Shown: positions 36,834-46,144, counted from the stretch's first letter. The stretch is DNA of 64,000 bases from SM23-73-3 sp964580215 (GCA_964580215.1 CAZOJT010000006.1:40437-104436); one strand, 5' to 3'. Program-made: numbers and translations. The notes: generated from the sequence alone by a model not told the origin.

Positions 36834-37001
36834 TACATGCTTGCCCTTTCAAATTCAAAAATCAAAATTAAAAAAGCAAAATTGTCCGCAGGATCCATAG
36901 GACAATTCAAAATTTAAAATTTGGTCACTATTGAAACTTCATGTGGTTATGGGACTCCGCATGATTTTAATTTTGAATTTTACATTGTAATTTTTAACTT
37001 T
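36834..37001. repeat. AT-rich repeats with a GGATCC element
   Basis: AAAATTG..CAATTCAAAATTTAAAAT repeat text, interrupted at 36885-36902 by an 18-bp element with a GGATCC centre; the same text at 31815 is uninterrupted. Confidence 0.7.
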
Positions 37002-37451
37002 TCATTTTGCATTTTTACTTTCTTTGCCCAAGTTTCTCATTGGACTTGGCCCCACCTTTTTCACATCCTCCACAAACTCCTTGATCAACTGGGCAAACCT
37101 TCCACCCTCAGCCGCTGAGACCCATTCCAATCTCAGTCTCTCCTCTCCTAAGCCTAATAATTTGATCAGTCGTTTGGTGATTTCGAACCGCTCCGCAGCC
37201 CGAAGATTGCCAAATGTGTAATGGCAATCGCCGATGTGTCACCCGGACCACATCACGCCGTCTGCGCCTTTTTCAAATGCCCGGATTACGTGTGCCGGGC
37301 TGATCCTGCCGGAACACATCACCCGGATGATCCTTACATTGGGCGGATATTGCATCCTGCTTACCCCGGCAGTATCCGCTCCGGCATAAGAGCACCAGTT
37401 GCAGGCGAAGACGACGATTCTGGGATCAAAATTATCAGATTGTTCCTTCAT
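37002..37451 (-). CDS. mvhD: MvhD/VhuD-type iron-sulfur protein, selenoprotein (UGA at 37239-37241)
   Basis: Small [2Fe-2S] electron-transfer subunit that links HdrA to an electron donor; 149 aa when UGA is read as Sec71. Before UGA: VFACNWCSYAGADTAGVSRM and IRVMCSGRI. After UGA the frame reads HIGDCHYTFGNLRAAERF and on through LEWVSAAEGGRFAQLI to a TGA at 37002. The MvhD domain fused to HdrA in this cluster has Cys at the same place (SGCHFADCHY). Sec is known at this site in methanogen VhuD. A hairpin (37205-37229) begins 9 nt after UGA. hicBA lies upstream. Confidence 0.88.
37205..37229 (-). promoter_or_regulatory. Candidate SECIS hairpin in mvhD
   Basis: On the transcript GAUUGCC / GGCAAUC, a perfect 7-bp stem around an 11-nt loop, starting 9 nt after the UGA. 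The loop lacks the GGUC of the hdrA elements, so its recognition by SelB is less sure. Confidence 0.5.
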
Positions 37452-37509
37452 GTTGCTGTTTCCTTAAAGCATATTTGCCGATGCTTCGGGAATAGGAATT
37501 CCCCAAGCC

Positions 37510-37743
37510 CTAAAGCTCTTCCAAATATCGGCTATATTCCTCTACACCAATTTTTATCTCTTTAAGAATTTCTCTAATCAAAGGACGCGCCAACATCCTT
37601 CCCTTATGATGAGGAACTGTGGTGCACCTACCGTCTGGATGCCTGTAGAAAACGTGACTGCCTCTCTGTCTTACCTTCTCAAAACCAAGCTTGAAAAGGA
37701 GCTTTTCCATTTTTGAGCTATCAATAAGAATCAGTTTAGTCAC
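37510..37743 (-). CDS. hicA: HicA-family toxin
   Basis: mRNA interferase of a type II toxin-antitoxin pair, 77 aa. The double-stranded-RNA-binding-like fold is marked by GFEKVRQRGSHVFYRHPDG and the catalytic histidine in GSHVFY, then TTVPHHKGRML and a C-terminal helix. It starts 2 nt after the hicB stop, the antitoxin-first order. The pair sits between hdrA and mvhD and is probably a recent arrival with no metabolic link to the cluster. Confidence 0.88.
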   Translation of the reverse strand: MTKLILIDSSKMEKLLFKLGFEKVRQRGSHVFYRHPDGRCTTVPHHKGRMLARPLIREILKEIKIGVEEYSRYLEEL

Positions 37744-37745
37744 AA

Positions 37746-37961
37746 CTAAATCTCTATTTGCTGAATTCCCACAAATTCGGGTAAAAGCCTTTTGCTCTCA
37801 GGATCCATTTCTTCCAGGCACAACTCAATTACTTCCACGAGATTCTTCTGAAGTTCATCCAAGGTTTCTGCCTGCGTATGAGCACCCGGAATTCCGGGAA
37901 CAGTGGCCACATATAGACCCGTCTCTGAGTCCTTTTCAATGTAAGCAGTTAACCTGCGCAT
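37746..37961 (-). CDS. hicB: HicB-family antitoxin
   Basis: Antitoxin of the HicAB pair, 71 aa. It has the HicB core LTAYIEKDSETGLYVATVPG followed by GAHTQAETLDELQKNLVEVI, an RNase H-like fold without catalytic residues. The C-terminal DNA-binding domain of longer HicB proteins is absent. ATG start with AGGAGGC upstream. It should bind and block HicA encoded just downstream. Confidence 0.88.
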   Translation of the reverse strand: MRRLTAYIEKDSETGLYVATVPGIPGAHTQAETLDELQKNLVEVIELCLEEMDPESKRLLPEFVGIQQIEI

Positions 37962-38130
37962 CTAAATGCCTCCTTATAGTATCCGATCATATATCTATCC
38001 TATTTGTGAAACTGCGTAGGTCGGATATGTCCCGCCAACGGCGGGGCTATCCGACACCTTGTGTCCGAAAGTGCTGAAGGGCATTTCGGATCTACGTGTA
38101 TTGCTCTTCGCTATTTCCGATAGCCGTCCA
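37962..38130. repeat. GTCGGATATGTCC hairpin repeat
   Basis: GTAGGTCGGATATGT / CTATCCGAC around a CCCGCCAACGGCGGGG core (about 38026-38056), then a second GTCCGAAA-type arm. Same family as 9616 and 48480. A copy at 35206-35244 lacks the CCCGCC core. Confidence 0.65.
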
Positions 38131-41100
38131 TCATTTATCCCGTACCAGAAGCGAATCTATCATTACATCAATTTGTTCATCCGTGAAGTGGCGGGCGGTG
38201 ATGGCATTGGTGGGGCAATATGCGGCACAGGTGCCACAGCCTTTGCATAAAGCCTCGTTTATTTCGCAAACCATCACACCATCGCCTCTGTCCACCAGTT
38301 GCGGAGCATTGAACTCGCATATCTTCACACAGATTCCGCAGGCACGGCACAGATCCTTGTTCACCACCTGGCAGACCACCGGCTCCAGTTCGATATGATC
38401 CCTGGAGGTGAGGATGGCAGCCTTACCTGCCGCTCCCTGGGCGGAGAAGAGGCTGTCTGATATTCCCTTGGGAGAATTCGCACAGCCGCAGATGAATATC
38501 CCTGCGGTATTTGTCTCCACCGGACCTAACTTGGAATGCCTCTCCAAGAAAAATCCATCCAGTCCTCTGGGAAGCTTGAAAAGACTCTGCAACTCGGCAA
38601 AATCCTTCTCCTTGGGCACCATGCCCACGGAAAGTATCACCGCATCCACCGGCAGTTCCAAATGCCTCTTGTAGAGAGGCTGGTACAGCTTAATCTTGTT
38701 CGCTTTCTTGTCTCCAACCACCTCAGGTGGATGCTTCTCATCATATTTCAGGAACAAAACTCCCTTTCCTCGAGCATCTCGATACGCTTCCTCCGCCCCT
38801 TTGTCAAAGGTCCGGACGTCCCGGTAATACACAACACAGTTGATTCCTCTTTCCTGAAGCTCGGTCGCCTGTTTGACAGCCACCTGACAGCAGTATCGGG
38901 AACAGTATTCGTTTCCCCCCTTCTCCCTTGATCCCACGCACTGGATAAAAGCAACGTTTTCCGGCTTCTTATTATTGATGGTCAACTCCTTCTGAGACGC
39001 TGTCAGAAGCTTTTCCAGTTCCATGTTGGTCAAAACATTTTGATACTTTCCGTAGCCGAATCTGCCTTTGGGATCAAAAAGATCAGAGCCCACCGCCAGG
39101 ATGATTGCTCCCACGTTCAACTTCTCAGTTTTTGCTTTTTTGCCTTTTCCTGATGCTTGTGTTTCTAAAGTGACCTCAAAATTCCCCACAAAACCGTTCA
39201 CCTCTTTGACCGTGGTGGAGGTGAAAACCTTGACCTTTCTTCTCTTCGACTCCTCCAGCTTGCGTGCAATCAACTCCTTCCCAGTTAACTCGGCACCCAG
39301 AAGCTTATCCAACTCTTTTACCCGTCCTCCCAACTCCTTTTCCTTTTCGATCAGGGTGACCTTTTCGCCTTTGATAGCCAAATCCAGGGCAGCCTGAATT
39401 CCAGATATACCTCCTCCAATTATCAAAATCTCCGGATTCATGGGGACCTGTCTTCTTTCCAAAGGCTCAAGGCGATACGCTCTGGCAACTGCCATGCGGA
39501 GCAGGTCCTTAGCCTTTCTGGTCGCCGCCTCCGGCTCCTGGGTATGCACCCAGGAGCATTGATCGCGAACGTTTGCCATCTCAAAAAGATAGGGGTTCAA
39601 ACCGGCTCTTCGGCAGGTCTCCTGAAAGATGGGTTCGTGGGTGCGGGGAGTGCATGCCGCCACTACCACCCGATTGAGATTGTGTTCTTTGATATGATCC
39701 TGCATGAGCCTCTGGGTTCCATCCGAGCACATGAATAGGTCCCGATGCACGTGCACCACTCCGGGAAGTGATCTGGCATATTCTTCCACCTCTTCCACAT
39801 TCACCACTCCGCCGATGTTGGTTCCACAATGACAAACGAATACTCCGATTCTTGGCTCTCCATCCACACAGATCGGCTCAACTTGGATGGGCTCTTTTTT
39901 CACCTGTTGACCTTTCAAGTGCTCTGAGACCTTCAAAGCGGCGGCTGAACCTAATGCCACCGAATCGGTGATATCCTTAAGCCCTGCCGCACTGCCGCAC
40001 AGATAAATACCTTCCCGAGTGGATTCCAGAAATGAGATAGGATCTTTCTGTTTGAAGAAATTTGTGCTGTCTAGCTCGATTCCCAAAATCTTTGCCAGTT
40101 GGGTAGTGCCTGCGGACGGGATCCCGGCGGAGGAGAGGATGGTGATATCCGCCCTGATCTTCTCCACTTCCTTAGTCTCAGTGTTCTCGATGAAAATTAT
40201 GAGATCCTTGGTTTCTGGATCTTCTTTAATCTTGGCAGGTCTTCCCTTGTAGAAGAAGATGTCCGGATCTTCTTGAGCTCGCAGATACAATTCTTCATAT
40301 CCCTTGCCAAAAGCTCTTATATCCATGTAGAAAATGTAGATCTTATCAATATCCGACTCGTGGGTCTTTGCCAGAAGAGAGTTCTTGATGGTGTTCATGC
40401 AACAGAAATAGGAGCAATAGGGATAACCCCGCTCGCCCACTGATCTGGAGCCCACGCATTGAACAAAAGCCAAGACCTTGGGAGTTTTCATATCGGATGG
40501 ACGGACCAGATGACCGCCTGAAGGTCCGGAGGCATTCAGAATTCTTTCAAACTCCAACCCGGTCAAAACATTCTGATAGCGGGCATATCCGTAATTGGTC
40601 AGACCTCGGGGGTCATACTCATCGAATCCGGTGGCAACCACTATGGCGCCAACGTTAACGGTTTCCTCCTTAGGTGGCATGTCGAAGTCGATACAGTTCA
40701 GCTTACAGGCTCGAGAGCAGCTCTCGCAAACCAGTATGGTCTTGTTTAAGCAAACTTCCCGGTCAATCACGTAGGTTCGGGGTGAAGCCTGAGGGAAGGG
40801 AGAATAGATGGCTTTTCTTGCGCCCATTCCCAAGTCGAAAGAGTTGGGGGCTATCACCGGACAAGCTTTGGCGCAATCACCGCACCCCACACAGGTATCC
40901 TCATTCACAAAGCGGGAGTTTCTTCTGACGGTGACGTTGAAGTTTCCCTTCTCTCCTTCGACTCCTACCACCTCTGAATAACTCAACAGCTTAACGTTGG
41001 GATGTCGACCGACATCCAGCATACGCGGACCTAAAATTCATATGGCGCAATCCATGCTGGGGAAGGTTTTGTCAATCTGTGCCATCCTCCCCCCTAAAGT

Positions 41101-41220
41101 GGATAATCTCTCCACTAAGTATACCTGAAAGTCGGCATCAGCTAAATCCAGCGCCGCCTGAATTCCAGCCACCCCGCCGCCGATGACTAAAGCACCTTTC
41201 TTCTCCTTTTCCTTCACCAT
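38131..41220 (-). CDS. hdrA: Tandem double HdrA, selenoprotein (UGA at 41038-41040)
   Basis: A 1029-aa protein made of two HdrA units when UGA is read as Sec61. Unit 1 starts directly at the FAD domain (VIGGGVAGIQAALDLADADF), has MDCAI-Sec-ILGPRMLDVGRHPN, then CVGCGDCAKACP. Unit 2 begins with an HdrA N-terminal domain (FVCHCGTNIGGVVNVEEVEEY), a second FAD motif (IIGGGISGIQAALDLAI) without the Sec/Cys loop, and two C-terminal ferredoxin motifs (CRACGICVKICE, CKGCGTCAAYCP). The SECIS-like hairpin 20 nt after UGA is identical to that in the other hdrA. With korABCD upstream, it may bifurcate electrons from 2-oxoacid oxidation. Confidence 0.9.
41000..41017 (-). promoter_or_regulatory. Bacterial SECIS hairpin in hdrA (second copy)
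   Basis: GGAUGUC-GGUC-GACAUCC, 20 nt after the UGA; sequence and spacing are identical to 33796-33813, while flanking codons differ (AAGAUGAUG against CGUAUGCUG). Confidence 0.82.
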
Positions 41221-41622
41221 TCCTCCAAAGTCTTACAATAACAGACTAATTTTACAGATTGACATAGTCACCCTCTCCTTCACCCCTTCCCCTCAAGGGA
41301 GTGGGAATTTATCAAGTTCCCTCTCCCCTTGTGGGAGAGGGTTAGGGTGAGGGGTATGTAAACTTATCGAAGATGCATACGCATTTCTTGTTCTTGTATT
41401 AAACTTCTAAGTTGTAGCCGCCCATTTGGGCACAAAGGCACAGGCTAAAGCTCATTTGTCCATTTGGATCCACAGGAAGTCAAATGACCTGTGGCTACCT
41501 TTATAAGAAGTTCTGTCTTTTCGCTTCTCCGGTATTCCGATGTTCAAACCCAACGGGCTTGTTGAAAAACCCACTCATAGGGCGGGGCATTTAGCCCTGC
41601 CAAGAGAGTTTCTTAACAGTCC
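41221..41622. repeat. Repeat spacer between korC and hdrA
   Basis: Contains CCCTCTCCCCTTG..GGGAGAGGGTTAGGGTGAGGGG text (uninterrupted, 41270-41360). It also has an AAGCTCATTTG..CAAATGACCTGTGGCTACC repeat interrupted at 41459-41477 by a 19-bp GGATCC-centred element. No gene. Confidence 0.65.
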
Positions 41623-42204
41623 CTAACCGCTCGCCTGAGTTTCGCTTTTTGTCTGAGCCTTCTGCTTCAACAAATCCTTTCCGTATTGATACCCTCTGTC
41701 GAAGGCTTTTAAGTTCATTTCTATCAATTTCTCTCGGAAGGAATCCTCGATTGCCTTCTTGGCGGATTCGGCTCTGATCAGGTTAGTGACTGCGGTAAAG
41801 AAGCCGAACATCACGATATTTGCTACTATTTTTGCCCCCATCTCCTCGGCAAAGCGGGTTGAGGGTATGGCAAAGACCTTGATTCCCTTCTTTGTCCGTT
41901 CTGGCTTGACTAAATCCTCATCAATGACTAAAGTACCCCCTTCTTTGATATTCTCTCCGTGTTTGGAAAATCCTTCCTGCGACATAGCCACCACCACGTG
42001 AGGGACGGTAATATAGGGATATAACACTCTATCATCGGATATCACCACCTGAGAACTACAGGCGCTTCCCCGTGCCTCCGGTCCAAAGCTCTGAGTCATG
42101 GTGGCTTGCTTTCCGTCATAGATGGATGCCGCCTTTCCCAGAAGGTATCCGAAGCGGATCACTCCCTGCCCACCGAATCCGGTTATTCTTAACTCCGTCA
42201 GCAT
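41623..42204 (-). CDS. korC: 2-oxoacid:ferredoxin oxidoreductase gamma subunit
   Basis: Gamma subunit (193 aa) of a CoA-dependent 2-oxoacid:ferredoxin oxidoreductase, probably acting on 2-oxoglutarate. The start MLTELRITGFGGQGVIRFGYLL is the family signature, followed by QSFGPEARGSACSSQVVISD and the mid-domain strands. It overlaps korB by 7 nt, so it is translated with it. It completes the four-subunit D-A-B-C set and is the last kor gene before the HdrA genes. Confidence 0.9.
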   Translation of the reverse strand: MLTELRITGFGGQGVIRFGYLLGKAASIYDGKQATMTQSFGPEARGSACSSQVVISDDRVLYPYITVPHVVVAMSQEGFSKHGENIKEGGTLVIDEDLVKPERTKKGIKVFAIPSTRFAEEMGAKIVANIVMFGFFTAVTNLIRAESAKKAIEDSFREKLIEMNLKAFDRGYQYGKDLLKQKAQTKSETQASG

Positions 42205-43082
42205 TGGGGACCTCCATATGCTACGAATTTATCTTTTAGCCTTTTCTTCAGCCAATCATTATAAGCATCCAAGAATGTGGGTCTTTCCCGGTCGATGAAT
42301 TTTCCCACGATGATTTTTTTCTGATATTCGATATCCAACTCTCTGGTATCCGCTCCGTGCTTGATCACGCTGTTATCATGATAAAACTTCATAAGATCCA
42401 GCCCAGTGCCCAGTTTATTTCTTCGCGCATAGATGGTGGAGCAGGGGCAGACGATTTCCACAAAGGAGAAGCCTTTTTTATTCATCGCCTCTGCCATGGA
42501 CCGGGCTAGTCTTCGCACGTGCAGGGCGGTCCAGCGGGCCACATACACCGCACCGCAGGATGCGGCCAGGTGAGGTAGATTGAAAGGTTGTTCAAAATTA
42601 CCATAAGGGGTGGTGGAGGTGGTAGCGGTAAGGGGGGTGGTGGCTGCCACCTGTCCGCCGGTCATGGCGTAAATGAAATTGTTGACGCAGAAAACCGCAA
42701 TATCCATGTTCCTGCGGGCGGCATGAATAAGATGATTACCCCCGATCCCGGCTAAATCTCCATCTCCGCTGAAGACCACTACCTTAAGCTCCGGATTTGC
42801 CAGTTTTAGTCCGGTGGCAAAAGGAATGGCTCGACCGTGAGTGGAATGAAAGGAATCCAGCTTTATGTAACCTGCTACCCTGCCCGTGCAACCTATTCCA
42901 GAGACCACACATACTTTCTCTAAGGGATAGTCAATCTTTTTTAAAGCCTCGGCAAAGGCGGTCAGCGCGGTTCCTATACCGCAGGTGGGACACCAGATAT
43001 GCGGAATGCGATCCATCCGCAACAGAGCTTCCATCGGATGTTCTGTAACCTCAGCCGGTTGAGCTGTTACAGTAGCTTTCAT
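42198..43082 (-). CDS. korB: 2-oxoacid:ferredoxin oxidoreductase beta subunit
   Basis: TPP-binding catalytic subunit, 294 aa. It binds thiamine diphosphate through GDGDLAGIGGNHLIHAARRN, with a downstream NNFIYAMTGGQ. Cysteines of a [4Fe-4S] cluster are in WCPTCGIG, GIGCTGR and the later VCPCSTIY. The enzyme cleaves a 2-oxoacid with CoA to acyl-CoA, CO2 and reduced ferredoxin. It overlaps korA by 4 nt. The subunit set and sequence style favour 2-oxoglutarate, but other 2-oxoacids cannot be ruled out. Confidence 0.92.
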   Translation of the reverse strand: MKATVTAQPAEVTEHPMEALLRMDRIPHIWCPTCGIGTALTAFAEALKKIDYPLEKVCVVSGIGCTGRVAGYIKLDSFHSTHGRAIPFATGLKLANPELKVVVFSGDGDLAGIGGNHLIHAARRNMDIAVFCVNNFIYAMTGGQVAATTPLTATTSTTPYGNFEQPFNLPHLAASCGAVYVARWTALHVRRLARSMAEAMNKKGFSFVEIVCPCSTIYARRNKLGTGLDLMKFYHDNSVIKHGADTRELDIEYQKKIIVGKFIDRERPTFLDAYNDWLKKRLKDKFVAYGGPQC

Positions 43083-44236
43083 TTTACCGCCTCCTTGATA
43101 GCATTATATATGTTCTCCGGATCATGCACCCAACCTCCTCCATGCGGAACCAAAAGGGTCTTGGTCTTTCCGGCAACGCATCTTTCCACCTCATAAAAGA
43201 GCTGTCCATAGTTCATCTCCACCACCACAAAAGCCTTCACTTTACTTGAAAGCTCCTTGATCTTCTTTTCAGGAAAGGGCCAGCATATGATCGGGCGGAG
43301 AAGTCCCACCTTTATTCCTTCACCTCTTGCCTTCTGAAGGGCGGGAATACAGACACGGGAGCTTATGCCATATGAGAAGATCACCACCTCCGCATCCTCC
43401 ATTTGCGTCTCTTCTATATCCTCTAACTCATCTGCATGCGATCTTATCTTTTCCACTAACCTTCTTACCAGCTTCTCCTGCACCTCCCAACTCATCACCG
43501 GATAACCTTTCTCATCGTGGGTCAGACCGGTCACGTGGATTTTATATCCATCCCCCGCCTTAACCATCTCCGGCACCAAATCCTTACCCGCTTTGAAAGG
43601 CAGATATTGATCTGGAGGAAGTTTAGTATATCGACGGGGATAAAGCTCTATTTGGTCCGCTTCTGGAATTATCACCTTTTCGGTCATGTGACCCACACAT
43701 TCGTCCGTCATCACCAGCACCGGAACTCTATATTTTTCAGACAGATTAGCCGCCTTTATCACCATCTCAAAGCACTCTTGAGGGGAATTGGGAGAGACTG
43801 CGATGATTTCATAATCCCCATGAGACCCCCAGCGCGCCTGCATCATATCTGCCTGTCCGGGAAGGGTAGGGAGTCCAGTGGAGGGCCCACCTCTTTGAAC
43901 GTTGACTATCACACAGGGGGTCTCCAGCATAGCGGCCAGCCCGATATTTTCCATCATCAAGGAGAAGCCGGGACCTGAGGTAACAGTCATCGCTTTGGCT
44001 CCTCCCCAGGCGGCTCCTACCACCGCCGCCATGGATCCCATCTCATCCTCCATCTGAATGAAGGCACCTCCCACCTGGGGAAAACGTTCGGAGATCCTTT
44101 CTGCCATCTCCGTGGAGGGGGTGATGGGATATCCAGCCATAAAACGACAGCCTGCCGCAATAGCCCCCTCCGCACAGGCATGATCGCCGTCTAAATAATG
44201 TTCTCCAGTTAATACACCTTTGGGATCAGCTTTCAA
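43079..44236 (-). CDS. korA: 2-oxoacid:ferredoxin oxidoreductase alpha subunit
   Basis: Alpha subunit, 385 aa. It has the pyrimidine-binding domain (EGAIAAGCRFMAGYPITPSTEM; GAAWGGAKAMTVTSGPGFSLM) and domain II (VIFSYGISSRVCIPALQKARGEGIKVGLLRP), with the family's EMNYGQL near the C-terminus. It pairs with KorB to form the active site. It overlaps korD by 11 nt and korB by 4 nt, so the genes are tightly coupled. Confidence 0.92.
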   Translation of the reverse strand: MKADPKGVLTGEHYLDGDHACAEGAIAAGCRFMAGYPITPSTEMAERISERFPQVGGAFIQMEDEMGSMAAVVGAAWGGAKAMTVTSGPGFSLMMENIGLAAMLETPCVIVNVQRGGPSTGLPTLPGQADMMQARWGSHGDYEIIAVSPNSPQECFEMVIKAANLSEKYRVPVLVMTDECVGHMTEKVIIPEADQIELYPRRYTKLPPDQYLPFKAGKDLVPEMVKAGDGYKIHVTGLTHDEKGYPVMSWEVQEKLVRRLVEKIRSHADELEDIEETQMEDAEVVIFSYGISSRVCIPALQKARGEGIKVGLLRPIICWPFPEKKIKELSSKVKAFVVVEMNYGQLFYEVERCVAGKTKTLLVPHGGGWVHDPENIYNAIKEAVK

Positions 44237-44543
44237 TTTTCTTTCCCTCCTGCTCAGTTGGTTTTTCCTTCGGTTTCTCTGTCACAAATATGGCAAACTC
44301 CGGACAGAGCATCTCACACAATCCGCAGAAAACACAGGTGTTCTCCTTTGCCACGTATGGGGGATGATATCCTTTGGTGTTGAATTCGGTGGAGAGTTCC
44401 AGCACGTCTTTGGGACAATACTCCACACAGAATCCGCATCCTTTGCATCTCTCTTTTATGATATGCAACTCACCGTGTGGAATCTCCAGCTTATCGTAAT
44501 CTAAGGGCTTCCGCCAGAATTTTCCCATTGAGGTTGGGGACAT
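44226..44543 (-). CDS. korD: 2-oxoacid:ferredoxin oxidoreductase delta subunit
   Basis: Ferredoxin-like subunit of 105 aa with two [4Fe-4S] motifs, CKGCGFCVEYCPKDVLEL and CVFCGLCEMLCPEFAI. It passes electrons from the TPP site to soluble ferredoxin or, by neighbourhood, to the HdrA proteins. ATG start with GGAGGTGAG 3 nt upstream; first gene of the kor operon and likely the promoter-proximal gene for the cluster. Confidence 0.9.
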   Translation of the reverse strand: MSPTSMGKFWRKPLDYDKLEIPHGELHIIKERCKGCGFCVEYCPKDVLELSTEFNTKGYHPPYVAKENTCVFCGLCEMLCPEFAIFVTEKPKEKPTEQEGKKIES

Positions 44544-44918
44544 GGTCTCACCTCCACAAGCAGGTTAGAAGAAGAGTCTGTTGCCCAGACACACTATATT
44601 TGAATAAGATAAAATCAATTCAGTTCAAGTCAAGTTATATTTTTCACAAAGTCCCTTCAACTTACAAGCACAACGACTTTTGGTCTGCTATTCAAAATAC
44701 GCAAAAAATCAGGGCGCTATAGCCAAAAGGGAGTTTTATTTAGGCGAATTCAGCAGGTAGAGATGAGCCAGATTGGTAAATATTGCAGAAATCTATAGAT
44801 ATGCTCTTAGCCTCTGGTCAGGAGAATATTAACCTGATCAAGAAGATCGGCACCAGTAGGAAGACAGAAGCTAAAGCAAAAATTGTTTCTGTCCGCGGGC
44901 TTGAAGGGCTGATAGAAT
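44544..44918. other. Spacer upstream of korD
   Basis: No convincing gene. A TTG-started frame at 44783 (LLASGQENINLIKKIG..) runs into the antisense of ridA and is not supported. The kor promoter should lie here, but no clear -35/-10 pair was picked out. Confidence 0.35.
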
Positions 44919-45305
44919 TTATAGGTAAGCCACCGCCTCTATTTCGATTTTCATTCCCTTTGGCAGACGGGAGATCTCAATGGTTGATCGGGCAGGGGGA
45001 TCGGTTTTGAAGTACTGGCCATATATCTCGTTCATTATCCCAAAGTCGTCCATGCTATGCAGAAAAACCGTGGTTTTCACAACTTTCTCCAGGCTCGACC
45101 CTGCCGCCTCCAGAACGGCTTTGAGGTTCTCCAAAATCTGTCGGGTCTCCTGGACGATCCCTCCGTGAACTCTATCACCGGTTTTGGGGTCCAATGCAAT
45201 CTGTCCGGAAACGAAGATCAATGATTCCTCTTCTAACCTGACTGCCTGTGAATACGGTCCCACCGCCCGGGGAGCATTCTCTGTTTGGATTATTGACCTA
45301 GGCAT
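44919..45305 (-). CDS. ridA: RidA family enamine/imine deaminase
   Basis: Hydrolyses reactive enamines and imines formed by PLP enzymes, 128 aa. It matches the whole family length: NAPRAVGPYSQAVRLEE, FVSGQIALDPKTG, QETRQILENLKAVLEAAGSSLE, and the active-site arginine in PPARSTIEISRLPKG, ending EIEAVAYL. ATG start preceded by AAGGAGGG. Single gene; housekeeping. Confidence 0.95.
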   Translation of the reverse strand: MPRSIIQTENAPRAVGPYSQAVRLEEESLIFVSGQIALDPKTGDRVHGGIVQETRQILENLKAVLEAAGSSLEKVVKTTVFLHSMDDFGIMNEIYGQYFKTDPPARSTIEISRLPKGMKIEIEAVAYL

Positions 45306-45792
45306 ATCTATCCCTCCTTGAGAGCTTTTTTACTTTCGGGCTTGCATTTTAATAAAACAACTTTCCACCATTCTGTCAACCAGTTTTATAGCCTTCTGTT
45401 ATTTTTTGTCTGAATGGCAAAAGATATAACTAATACAAACGCAGTAATGATTCTTATATGTCATTCTGACTCCGCCTTTGGCGGGGGAAGAATCTGACTT
45501 CCACCATTCTACATATCTACCTGAGCCTGTCTACGTCCAGCGCCCAGCCAGACGAGAAGATTCGCCGCCAGGCAAACATACAGAGAGATTCGTATGAATA
45601 TGCGTCCCGCACTTTGCGGGACGAGCATACGCATGTTTCGCTCCGCTCAACATAATCCTGCGGACAATGTGTCAACTTATTTTGTTCGTTTGCAATAATA
45701 AAGCAAAAAAAACTTCAAAAAATAAAAAAGGTTGGGTGCTAATTGAAAAATAGATAGAACTGTAATGGCCAAATACAATTTGTGCATTAAAG
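45306..45792. repeat. Repeat spacer with nested CATACGA insertion
   Basis: A TCATTCTGAC..GAAGAATCT repeat is interrupted by a CCGCCTTTGGCGGG core (about 45471). Its partner GAGAGA..TGTTTCGCTCCGCTCAACAT is interrupted at 45589-45633 by a CATACGA unit (TTCGTATGAAT..GCATACGCA), itself split by a 25-nt hairpin with GTCCCGC/GCGGGAC arms. No gene. Confidence 0.65.
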
Positions 45793-46006
45793 AGGAATCC
45801 AGAACCTACTAAGAGGAGCAGGAAACAGTTTACATCTTATTATTCGTATGAATGTGCGTATGCACTCATACGAGCTTCGCATTGATTTTTTCTCCCCCAC
45901 CTGTTTTGGGCTTGACTTGAAATTCGTATGAATGCATACGCATCCCCCTTTAGTAAAGGGGGGATGTAAACAATTATATGCTCCCCTTAATAGGTTCTGG
46001 ATTCCT
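45793..46006 (-). repeat. MITE-like element, copy 2
   Basis: About 214 bp bounded by long inverted repeats (AGGAATCCAGAACCTA, TAAG and GGAGCA on both sides) and inverted relative to copy 1 at 10016-10230, sharing its interior. At 45843-45881 it has a doubled CATACGA unit (TTCGTATGAATG + 20-nt inner unit + CTTCGCA) where copy 1 has only the outer unit. Another unit is at 45923-45942. Confidence 0.75.
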
Positions 46007-46144
46007 GAGTGTTGGCTTTTCTCATCACCTGAACACGATTAAGCTTGAAACCCCAGCACCTTAATCTCGTAAAATAGATATGAGTTCGAAGAGAGAAATT
46101 GTGCTTTTTGTGCTTTTATTCTAAAAGACAGGAGAAGAAAAGAT

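Noticed and set aside
44783..45010. Plus-strand frame starting LLASGQENINLIKK-like
   Set aside because: TTG start without ribosome site, and the second half is antisense to ridA; no family match recognised.
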